This document shows positions 47,734 to 55,497 of a stretch of DNA of 64,000 bases, in pieces. The notes beneath the pieces are model-generated. The model was given only the letters and a program-made list of their open reading frames with translations, did not search any database and was not told the DNA's origin. Position 1 is the stretch's first letter, and every line of letters starts with the position of its first letter. Location: the NCBI RefSeq assembly GCF_000165485.1, contig NC_014623.1, positions 3,305,501 to 3,369,500 of the forward strand, given 5' to 3'. The position numbers and the translations under genes were made by a program. This DNA comes from Stigmatella aurantiaca DW4/3-1 (lineage in GTDB: Bacteria; Myxococcota; Myxococcia; Myxococcales; Myxococcaceae).

Positions 47734-49143
47734 ATGGCCTCACCTCTTCTGGAACTCGCGGATGTTCCCCTGTCTTCCATCCAGGCGTTCCTGGACGGCA
47801 TCCGAGATCTGACCGGCGCGGGCGCACAGGCGGACCGCTCCGTGAAGCAGTTGGCCGCCGAGTGGATTGCGAAAGGCCTGCGGCCGGGAGACGTGGTGTT
47901 GCTGGCGCTGCCCAATGGGGCGGGCTTGCTGGCCCACGTCTTCGCGGTGCTCGCGGCCCAAGGGGTGCCCGCCCTGGTATCGCCCGCCTCGCCTGCCAGC
48001 CGTCAGCAGTCGCTGGTAGAAGCGTTGCCGGCGCGCGCGCTGGTGGCCATGCGAAGCCCCGCGCCGAACATGACGGCGGCGGAGCGGTTCTCGCTGGGCG
48101 GAGCGGAGGTGGCGCTGTTCCCTGACGCCCTGCCCCCGGGGGCGCAGCCTGGAGAGATGGTGCTGCTCACGTCCGGCACTTCGGGCTTCGCGAGCGGCTG
48201 TGTGTTCGACCTTCCCGCGCTCTTCCGCAACGCGGACCGGCACGCCGATGCCCTGGGCCTGCGCGCGGGTGACACCGCGCTGATCAACCTGCCGCTGTAC
48301 TACTCCTATTCCATGGTGGCCCAGGCGTTCTCCGCCCTGCGGCGAGGGCTGGAGTTGGTCATCAGCGGACCTCCCTTCCAGCCCGCGGCCTACTTGCGGC
48401 TCCTGGCCGAGCACGGCATCACCGTGTCCGCGTTGACGCCCCTCTTGACGCGTGGATTGCTCCAGCACGGCGAGCCCTTCCCAGAAGAGTTGCGGTGCTT
48501 GGGGGTCGGTGGAGACGTGCTCGCGCCCGAGCACGTGAAGCACATGCTGCGGCTGCGGCCGCGCGGAGAGCTGTATTTGACGTATGGCTTGTCCGAAGCG
48601 GGGCCCCGGGTCTCGACGCTCGCGGCGCACGCGGAGCCCGAGCCCCGCTTCGCGTCGGTGGGCCTCCCGCTGCCGGGCACGGAGGTATCGCTTGTTCCAC
48701 GTATCCCCGGTGGGGAACGGGAATTGTTCGTTTCATCGGATACGGTGATGAAGCGGCGCATCGGCATCGTGGAGGGGGAGAAGCTCCACGCCCTCAGGGG
48801 CCCCCAGTTGCTGGCCACGGGGGATGTGTTCGACATCGACGACGACGGCTACCTGTACTTCCAGGGACGCCTCTCCGATTTCCTGGTGCGCGGCAGCGAG
48901 AAGATCAGCATGGCTTCGGTGCGGCGGCTGGCCATGATGCTTCCCGGGGTGCTGACGGCGCGCACGAAGGTCATCCGGGGCGCGGAGGGGGACGACTACG
49001 AGGTCATGCTCACCGTGGAAGACGAGCGGTGCTCCGTGGATCACCTGTCCCGCGAGCTGTTCCGTCTGCTGCGCCTCGCCGAGCGGCCGCGCTCCGTGCA
49101 GGTGGTCGCGGCGGATCTCGCCGCAGCCTCCCTGCACAAGTAG
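47734..49143 (+). CDS. AMP-dependent acyl/aryl ligase
   Basis: A 469-residue adenylating enzyme of the ANL family. P-loop-like motif VLLTSGTSGFASG near residue 144, INLPLYYSYSMVAQAF near 185, YLTYGLSEAGPR near 277 (A5), ATGDVFDIDDDGYLYFQGRL SDFLVRGSEKIS near 366 (A7-A8). The C-terminal Lys-containing A10 segment is short. It starts 2 bases after the KS-like gene. It would activate the starter acid for loading onto the ACP. Length is slightly below acyl-CoA ligases, similar to stand-alone ACP-loading ligases. Confidence 0.87.
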   Translation: MASPLLELADVPLSSIQAFLDGIRDLTGAGAQADRSVKQLAAEWIAKGLRPGDVVLLALPNGAGLLAHVFAVLAAQGVPALVSPASPASRQQSLVEALPARALVAMRSPAPNMTAAERFSLGGAEVALFPDALPPGAQPGEMVLLTSGTSGFASGCVFDLPALFRNADRHADALGLRAGDTALINLPLYYSYSMVAQAFSALRRGLELVISGPPFQPAAYLRLLAEHGITVSALTPLLTRGLLQHGEPFPEELRCLGVGGDVLAPEHVKHMLRLRPRGELYLTYGLSEAGPRVSTLAAHAEPEPRFASVGLPLPGTEVSLVPRIPGGERELFVSSDTVMKRRIGIVEGEKLHALRGPQLLATGDVFDIDDDGYLYFQGRLSDFLVRGSEKISMASVRRLAMMLPGVLTARTKVIRGAEGDDYEVMLTVEDERCSVDHLSRELFRLLRLAERPRSVQVVAADLAAASLHK

Positions 49144-49554
49144 AAGGAGCGAAGCCCCCAGGCCGGTGAGTGCACAGGCCTGGCGTTTCGCCGTGAGTCT
49201 TGAGCCCCCGGGAGGACATCCGGCGGCGCAGCGCCTCGGTCATTCTCCTGGCTCCCCGGACAGGCAGGTGAACCCCCCTGGGGCTCCCGTTGCTGTTCAC
49301 CTCAGTCTTCACTGGGAGAGAACTTCGAGGGGCGGCCCCGGAGCCGCTGCCGGTGAGGGGTCTGCGGGGGGGGGACGCTTTATTCCTTGTGAAAGGTTCC
49401 ATGGCTTGCAGGTGGCGCGTCCGCCGTCCTACGGTCCGGCTCCGTGACGCAAAGGGAAATTCATGACCGTCGAGTCCAGGCTCTCGAACCGCACAAGCGC
49501 GAAATTCGGCGCGGGGGCAGTGGCCGGTTGTCCCTTCTCCGCTGTGGAATTCGT
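49144..49554 (+). other. 410-base gap between the ligase and desaturase genes
   Basis: No gene is supported. A hairpin CCAGGCC (49158-49164)/GGCCTGG (49177-49183) just after the ligase stop may be a weak terminator. A run of nine G is near 49367. The open frame beginning at GTG 49444 is joined to the desaturase but adds 37 arginine-rich residues, so I do not use it. Confidence 0.3.
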
Positions 49555-50421
49555 ATGACCCTGTTCCGGCACCCCCAAGACCGCATCCCCGTCCTGCTGT
49601 TTGCCTGTGTGTTCGCGCTCGACCTGACCGTGTACTTCACGGCTCAGAGCGGGTGGTTCCCGATCCTGTGGCTCGCCGTGTGCGCGATTCCAAAGGGATG
49701 GATCAGCGCATGGAATCACCATCATCAGCACGTGCCGATGTTCCGCCACGCTCTGCCCAACCGCCTCCTCGAGGTGGTGTTTGGGTTCCAGACGGGGGTG
49801 ACCTCGCACGCGTGGTTCCTGCACCACGTGCTGGGCCATCACCGCAACTACCTGGATCAAGAGAAGGACGAGTCGCGCTGGAAGCGCCGCGATGGAACGC
49901 CCATGGGGGAACTGGAGTACTCAGCCATCACGGCACTCGTGGCGTATCCGAGAGCGTTCTTCGTGGGGCGGGAACACCCCCGGGCCCTGCGCATCTTCCT
50001 GGGGATGGGCGCACTGCAACTGGTGTTGCTCGGCTTGCTGTTCTGGCACAACGCGTACAACGCGCTCTGGGTGTTCTTTCTCCCCATGTGCCTGTCCCTC
50101 TTCCTGACCGTCTGGGCCACCTATTTTCACCATGTGGGGCTCGACGCGGCGGAGCACAGCAAGGCCTCGTATAACATCCTGCACCGGGGCTACAACCTGA
50201 TGACGGGCAACCTCGGCTACCACACCGCGCACCATGCGCGTCATGGATTGCACTGGTCCCAGTTGCCCGCGCTGCATGCGCAGTTGGCGAAGGAGATTCC
50301 CGCCACACATTACCGCCAACCCGGCATTCCCTTTGTTTGGTTTGGGTCGGAGGCGAAGGTGGAGTTGAGTCCCGCGGAGATCGAGGCGGTGGCTCAGTAC
50401 CATCCGCCAGCGCATACATGA
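49555..50421 (+). CDS. Fatty acid desaturase
   Basis: A 288-residue membrane desaturase (ATG 49555, MTLFRHPQDRIPVLLFAC). His clusters: WNHHHQHVP near residue 55, HHVLGHHRNY near 90, ATYFHHVGLDAAEH near 187, GYHTAHHARHG near 222. Four hydrophobic spans are visible. It is distinct from the delta-9 type enzyme at 27688; the HHxxGHH and YHTxHH spacing is closer to the delta-12/alkane-hydroxylase-like group. Coupled by ATGA to a FabG-like gene, it likely finishes or modifies the acyl chain made by the upstream cluster. Confidence 0.87.
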   Translation: MTLFRHPQDRIPVLLFACVFALDLTVYFTAQSGWFPILWLAVCAIPKGWISAWNHHHQHVPMFRHALPNRLLEVVFGFQTGVTSHAWFLHHVLGHHRNYLDQEKDESRWKRRDGTPMGELEYSAITALVAYPRAFFVGREHPRALRIFLGMGALQLVLLGLLFWHNAYNALWVFFLPMCLSLFLTVWATYFHHVGLDAAEHSKASYNILHRGYNLMTGNLGYHTAHHARHGLHWSQLPALHAQLAKEIPATHYRQPGIPFVWFGSEAKVELSPAEIEAVAQYHPPAHT

Positions 50422-51140
50422 CCTCCCGCACCTTTCTCATTACTGGCGCCAGCAGGGGCATTGGCCGTTCGCTCTCCGAGCGGTTGGCAAGAGCTGGCCA
50501 CACCGTGGTCGGCATCGCCCGCGACGCCCGCGATGCCAGCTTTCCAGGCACGCTCGTGTCCGTTGATCTCTCTCATCGCGCCGAGACGGAAGCGGCCCTC
50601 GCCACGCTCGTCCAGCGCTATGCCTTCGATGGCGTGGTGAACAATGCCGGGCTCATCCGTCCCCAGCGGTTGGGGGAGATTGGTTTGAATGATCTCGACG
50701 CGGTGCTCCAGCTCAACCTTCACCCAGCCATCCAGACGGTCCAGGCGCTGCTGCCCACCCTGCGCGCCAAGGGCTGGGGGCGCATCATCAACATCTCCAG
50801 CCTCACCCTTCTCGGGGTGATCGAACGCACGTCTTACGCGGCCGCCAAGGCGGCGCTGGTGAGCTTCGTCCGTTCTTGGGCTCTGGAACTGGCGCAGACC
50901 GGTATCACGGTGAACTCCGTGGCACCGGGTCCTACCGAGACCGAGATGTTTCGAGCCAATAATCCACCGGGCAGCAGCGGCGAGCGCCGCTATCTCTCTT
51001 CCATTCCGATGGGGCGCTTGGGCAGACCCGAAGAAATCTCCGCCGCCATCGCCTTCCTCCTCTCGGAAGAGGCCAGCTTCATCACGGGGCAGACGCTCTT
51101 TGTCGACGGGGGCGCCTCGATCGGCAAGGCGATGCTCTGA
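50418..51140 (+). CDS. FabG-like SDR reductase
   Basis: A 240-residue SDR with all classical features: LITGASRGIGRSLSERL near residue 7, VNNAGLIRP near 77, catalytic Ser in NISSLTLLG, SYAAAKAAL as Tyr-x3-Lys near 147, VAPGPTETEM near 177 and GQTLFVDGGASIGKAML at the end. The start overlaps the desaturase stop (ATGA). A 3-oxoacyl-ACP reductase would complete the elongation cycle with the KS and FabZ-like proteins upstream. A stand-alone alcohol dehydrogenase is the alternative. Confidence 0.88.
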   Translation: MTSRTFLITGASRGIGRSLSERLARAGHTVVGIARDARDASFPGTLVSVDLSHRAETEAALATLVQRYAFDGVVNNAGLIRPQRLGEIGLNDLDAVLQLNLHPAIQTVQALLPTLRAKGWGRIINISSLTLLGVIERTSYAAAKAALVSFVRSWALELAQTGITVNSVAPGPTETEMFRANNPPGSSGERRYLSSIPMGRLGRPEEISAAIAFLLSEEASFITGQTLFVDGGASIGKAML

Positions 51141-51200
51141 AGGTTTCCGGTCCAGCGCACGCCTGCCTGGCCGCTGTCCCGCCAAGGAGGCGCGGGCGGC

Positions 51201-52232
51201 TCAGAAAGAGCCCATGCTGACCAGGCCGAAGGTGTTTCTCACGTAGTCCTGGTTGCCCAGGAACAGGCCTGACAGCACCGGGCCCGTGCGCAGCGTGGCC
51301 GTGGCCAGGAGGCGGGAGCGCGCGGTCTTCCACTGGCGGCTGAGCACCGCGCGCACGCTGTAGTGTTCCTGCTGAACCCCCGTTTCGAAGTCCGTCCAGA
51401 GGTTCGGCTCGGCCCGGCTGGAATGGACGCCCACAGACAATTCGAGCCACGACAGCCGGCCCCGCAGGTTCGTCCAGCGTGTGTCGAGAAGAAGACCCTC
51501 GGGAGTCCGCGTGGCCGCGCCTCCGATCTCGAATTGCTCGATGCGGAGGGCGGGCAGCGGCAACTCCGGCAACTGGAAGCGCGCCGCGATGTCCGCGCGG
51601 GCGTTCTGAAACCGGGGCTCGGACTGTAGCTTGAGGGACGTGTTCAGGCGTTTCTTGAGGAAGGAGCCACTCACCGTGGGAGACATCCCGAGGTGGGTGG
51701 CTTGCGCGGTGCCGAATTGGTGGATCAGCCCGAGCGCCACCACGCTGGCGGACACCACCGCCACCGGCTTGGGGATGTGGAGGTAGTCGAGCGCGGAGTT
51801 GAGCCCCTTTTGCAGCGCGCTGTCTGATCTGCTGAGCCGCAGGCCCAGGTCGCGCACTCGCAGCTGTTCTCCATCGGGGCCGAGGGAGAGGAAGGAGGCG
51901 AGGTGCCGGCCTGCCGGAAGCTCGGAGAGGGTCACATCCCGCGCTGGCTGTGAGAGCGCCTTCAGCGCATCCCTCTGCCCGTGGGAACCGGACGGCACAA
52001 AGGCCCAGGCCCGGGAGCGCACGGCGAGGGAGAGGGAGGGCGCGATGAACCCGCCTTCCAGCGCACGATCCGGGTCCGCGAATGAGAAGAGGAGTTCCTC
52101 GAAAGAAGGGCGGTCGGGCATGCTGGGCGGAGGGCCCAAGGAGCGATGGATCTCCAGCATCTCGGCCCTGGACGGGAGCGCCCAGAGTGCCACGGTGAAC
52201 ATCACCGCCCAGACTGAGGCTCCTTGGCTCAT
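51201..52232 (-). CDS. Secreted, beta-barrel-like outer membrane protein
   Basis: A 343-residue protein; ATG 52232 is chosen for the signal peptide MSQGASVWAVMFTVALWALP ending SRA. The mature part alternates polar and hydrophobic residues in many short strands (RADIAARFQLPELPLPALRI, RLSWLELSVGVHSSRAEPNL, SRLLATATLRTGPVLSGLFL) and ends in Phe (TFGLVSMGSF), the C-terminal signature of outer-membrane barrels. Family not recognised. It converges on the FabG-like gene, so a link to export of the cluster product is only a possibility. Confidence 0.65.
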   Translation of the reverse strand: MSQGASVWAVMFTVALWALPSRAEMLEIHRSLGPPPSMPDRPSFEELLFSFADPDRALEGGFIAPSLSLAVRSRAWAFVPSGSHGQRDALKALSQPARDVTLSELPAGRHLASFLSLGPDGEQLRVRDLGLRLSRSDSALQKGLNSALDYLHIPKPVAVVSASVVALGLIHQFGTAQATHLGMSPTVSGSFLKKRLNTSLKLQSEPRFQNARADIAARFQLPELPLPALRIEQFEIGGAATRTPEGLLLDTRWTNLRGRLSWLELSVGVHSSRAEPNLWTDFETGVQQEHYSVRAVLSRQWKTARSRLLATATLRTGPVLSGLFLGNQDYVRNTFGLVSMGSF

Positions 52233-52900
52233 TGGAGCAAAGGTGGTCAGACCTCGGCTTGCCCGCAAGGTGCCGGGAATAAATGGAGAGGCTCTGGCCC
52301 GGGGACGCGCTGGGGACTGGGTTGCGCTCCCTCTCCTTCCTGGCGGGCAAGCGTGCCTCGGACGACCCCCCTCTTGCGCGCGGGCAGGTCCGGACACAGA
52401 CCGCGTGGTTCGAGCCCTTCAGCGGTGTTGCCGCTGCTGAAAACAGACTGTATGCGTGGTGTTGGCTTGCCGGGCGGTTGTGTGGCGTTTGGCTTGAGCT
52501 GGGATCACACCGAGACAGGTCTCCAAACACTGTGCATGGATCTGACGCGCCGCGTCGGTGGTCCCGCTGTGCCGTCGCCGTTGTATTCGCCTGTCTTCCT
52601 CTCAACAACAGAGACTCGCTGTCCCGTGTTGTCAGGCTGGTGCGGTGCGTCAATTCCGGAAGAGAAATTTTTCCCAGCTTCCCCTGGAAAAAGAGAGAAG
52701 AGCGCCTGTATCATGGCGTGCCTCATCCCCCGAACCATTCACGGAAACAGAGGAGTTGCTTCAAGCGGAGCGTCGGCGAAACAAGGTTTCACCGGAACGG
52801 CGCTTCGAGCAGGGATGGGACGCAAGCCTCACCCCAGAACCCCGCCTCTCGGCGTCAATCAAAACCCGATTCATCCCATGCAGCCGTGGGAGGAAATGCA
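52233..52900 (+). other. 668-base stretch upstream of the beta-helix gene
   Basis: The frame is open from 52283 but the product would be Arg/Ser-rich without domain sense, and a good RBS and signal peptide occur only at 52901. I see lower GC toward the right, a weak TTTTTCC/GGAAAAA inverted repeat near 52675, and no recognised RNA element. It may hold a long leader or regulatory region. Confidence 0.3.
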
Positions 52901-55375
52901 ATGCTCAGAAGAGTGTCATCGAAGCTTCCCGTATGGGCCACTGTCGCCAGTTTGTGCTCGCTCTACCCGCATGTTTCAACGGCGGCAACGATTGGGGAGG
53001 CGAACACGACCATCTTTGGTCCCAAGGTGTATGTGTTCGACCCGACCATGCCGGCGGCCGACATCACCAACGTGGCCAACACCGTGTACTCCTCGCTGGA
53101 GTCCGCCGAGTTTAGCAGCCAGCGGTATGCCCTGCTCTTCAAGCCAGGCAATTACAACGTTACGTTCAACGTGGGCTTCTACACCCACGTGGCGGGTCTG
53201 GGACAGAACCCTGACAACGTTAATATCAACGGCGGCGTGAACGTGAACGCCGACTGGGACAATGGCAACGCCACCCGTAACTTCTGGCGGGCCCTTGAGA
53301 ACTTCGCCGTCACCCCCTCCAACGGCCAGACGCAGATCGCCGTGTCACAGGCCGCCCCTTTGCGACGTTTGCACATCAAGGGGGAGCTGCACCTGTTCGA
53401 CTTCGACGCGAACTGGAACGCCGGTTGGGCGAGCGGTGGATTCCTCGCCGACTCGCTCGTAGATGGCCTGGTCGTTCCCGCCTCGCAACAGCAATGGTTC
53501 TCGCGCAACAGCCGGTGGGGAGGCTGGAACAACGCGGTGTGGAACATGGTCTTCGTGGGCAGCGTCAACACGCCCGCGGCAACGTTCCCGGAGCCGCCCT
53601 ACACGGTGATCGACAGGACGCCCGTCATCCGGGAAAAGCCCTACCTCTACATCAACAACGCCGGGCAGTACAACGTCTTCGTCCCGGACCTGCAGACGAA
53701 CACGCAGGGCATCAGCTGGGCCAACGGCTCCACGCCGGGAACGTCCATTTCCATTGATCAGTTCTACATCGCCCGGCCGGAGACGGCCACGGCGGCCGCC
53801 CTCAACACGGCGCTCGGCCAGGGCAAGAACCTGCTGTTCACCCCGGGCATCTACCAGCTGAATGACACGGTTCGCATTACCCGGGCCAACACCGTGGTGC
53901 TCGGCATCGGCCTTGCCACGCTGGTGCCGACCAACGGGAACGTGGCCATGTCGGTTGCCGACGTGGACGGCGTGAAGATCGCGGGATTGACGTTCGATGG
54001 TGGCCCGGTCAACTCGCCGTCCGTCTTGGAAGTCGGCCCCACGGGCAGCTCGGCGAATCACTCGGCCAACCCCACCTCGCTGCACGACATCACGGTCAGG
54101 ACCGGTGGCGCGACCGTGGGCCGGTATGACGTGGGCATCAAGATCAACAGCAACCACGTCATCGGCGACCACTTCTGGCTGTGGCGCGCGGACCACGGTG
54201 CGGGCGCTGCCTGGAATACCAACATCTCGAAGAACGGTCTGGTCGTGAATGGGGCCAACGTGACGGTGTACGGCCTGTTCAACGAGCACCACAACGAGTA
54301 CCAGACTCTGTGGAACGGCAACGGCGGCCGCGTCTACTTCTATCAGTCCGAGATTCCCTACGACGTTCCCAACCAGGCCGTGTGGAAGAGCAAGAACGGC
54401 ACGGTGAACGGGTTCGCTTCGTACAAGGTTGCTGACTCGGTGAGCACCCACGAGGCGTGGGGCTTGGGCGTGTACTCCTACTTCCGGGATGCGGCCGTGA
54501 AGCTGGAGAACGCGATCGAGGTTCCCAACGTCGCGGGCGTCAAGCTGCACAGCATGACGACCATCTGGTTGAACGGAACGCCCGGCAGCGAAATCACCCA
54601 TGTGGTCAACGGTCTGGGGGGCCGCGTCTATGCGAACACTCCCGCTGAGGCCATGCGGCAGACCTATACCAACTTCACGGGCTCTGGTGCCGCCGACACC
54701 CAGGCGCCGAGCACGCCCGCGGGTCTGACGGCGACGGCCGTGTCGAGCAGCCAGATCAACCTGAGCTGGACTGCCTCGACGGACAATGTGGGCGTCAGCG
54801 GGTATGACATCTACCGTGGCGGCGCGCTCGTGGCTTCCTCCGGCACGAACTCGTTCAGCAACACGGGGCTGTCGCCCTCGACGGTCTACAGCTACACGGT
54901 CCGGGCGAAGGATGCGGCCGGGAACGTTTCGGCCGCCAGCAACACCGCGAGCGCCACCACGCAGCCGGGTGGCAGCACGGGTTCGCCGCTGGCGCGGACC
55001 GGATGGACCGCCACCTCGTCGCCGACGAGCGGTGAGCCCGCGTCGGCCCTGCTGGACGGCAACATGGCCACGCGCTGGACCACGGGCGTGCCGATGGCGG
55101 CTGGCCAGACGCTGACCGTGGACATGGCGGCCTCGAGAACCTTCAACAAGATCGTGTTGGATGCCACGGGCAGCGACCTGGACTATGCCCGCGGCTATCA
55201 GATTCACGTGTCGACCGACGGGACGAACTGGGGCAGCGCCATCGCCACCGGAACGGGCACCGGGCCGGTGATCACGGTCACCTTCACGGCGAGGTCCGCC
55301 CGCTACATCCGGGTGACGCAGACCGGGACGAACTCGAGCTGGTGGTCCGCTCGCGAGTTCAACGTGTATTACTAA
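52901..55375 (+). CDS. Secreted beta-helix protein with FN3 and F5/8C domains
   Basis: An 824-residue secreted protein: AGGA at 52891, ATG 52901, signal peptide MLRRVSSKLPVWATVASLCS ending near STAA. Residues 30-585 are Asn/Gly/Val-rich with beta-helix character (IFGPKVYVFDPTMPAADITN, RYALLFKPGNYNV, LLFTPGIYQLNDTVRITRAN, DGVKIAGLTFDGG, NHVIGDHFWLWRADHG). An FN3 domain (about 598-685) and a discoidin-type F5/8C carbohydrate-binding domain (about 690-824) follow. Similar actinobacterial proteins are often misnamed adenylyl cyclase. Most likely it binds or degrades a polysaccharide; the exact enzyme class is not clear. Confidence 0.82.
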   Translation: MLRRVSSKLPVWATVASLCSLYPHVSTAATIGEANTTIFGPKVYVFDPTMPAADITNVANTVYSSLESAEFSSQRYALLFKPGNYNVTFNVGFYTHVAGLGQNPDNVNINGGVNVNADWDNGNATRNFWRALENFAVTPSNGQTQIAVSQAAPLRRLHIKGELHLFDFDANWNAGWASGGFLADSLVDGLVVPASQQQWFSRNSRWGGWNNAVWNMVFVGSVNTPAATFPEPPYTVIDRTPVIREKPYLYINNAGQYNVFVPDLQTNTQGISWANGSTPGTSISIDQFYIARPETATAAALNTALGQGKNLLFTPGIYQLNDTVRITRANTVVLGIGLATLVPTNGNVAMSVADVDGVKIAGLTFDGGPVNSPSVLEVGPTGSSANHSANPTSLHDITVRTGGATVGRYDVGIKINSNHVIGDHFWLWRADHGAGAAWNTNISKNGLVVNGANVTVYGLFNEHHNEYQTLWNGNGGRVYFYQSEIPYDVPNQAVWKSKNGTVNGFASYKVADSVSTHEAWGLGVYSYFRDAAVKLENAIEVPNVAGVKLHSMTTIWLNGTPGSEITHVVNGLGGRVYANTPAEAMRQTYTNFTGSGAADTQAPSTPAGLTATAVSSSQINLSWTASTDNVGVSGYDIYRGGALVASSGTNSFSNTGLSPSTVYSYTVRAKDAAGNVSAASNTASATTQPGGSTGSPLARTGWTATSSPTSGEPASALLDGNMATRWTTGVPMAAGQTLTVDMAASRTFNKIVLDATGSDLDYARGYQIHVSTDGTNWGSAIATGTGTGPVITVTFTARSARYIRVTQTGTNSSWWSAREFNVYY

Positions 55376-55401
55376 GGCATCGGTTGTCGATGCTTGCAGC
55401 G

Positions 55402-55442
55402 CAACGGCCTTGCTTCAGAAGTCCTCTGAAGCAAGGCCGTTG
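55402..55442. terminator. Strong 18-bp hairpin, likely terminator
   Basis: CAACGGCCTTGCTTCAGA (55402-55419) pairs perfectly with 55425-55442 around the 5-base loop AGTCC, 27 bases after the beta-helix gene stop. No long T-run follows, so it may act with other factors or in RNA stability. Confidence 0.6.
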
Positions 55443-55497
55443 TACGTCCAGCCAGGCCGCTCTAAGAACGCGGTGTCCAAGCGACCAGGAGCACGGC

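Noticed and set aside
53345-55207. 620-codon minus-strand open frame
   Set aside because: Antisense to the beta-helix protein, composed of Arg/Val/His repeats without domains.
55342-55497. Longer start for the subtilase
   Set aside because: It would overlap the end of the beta-helix gene and run through the 18-bp hairpin; ATG 55498 has a proper RBS.
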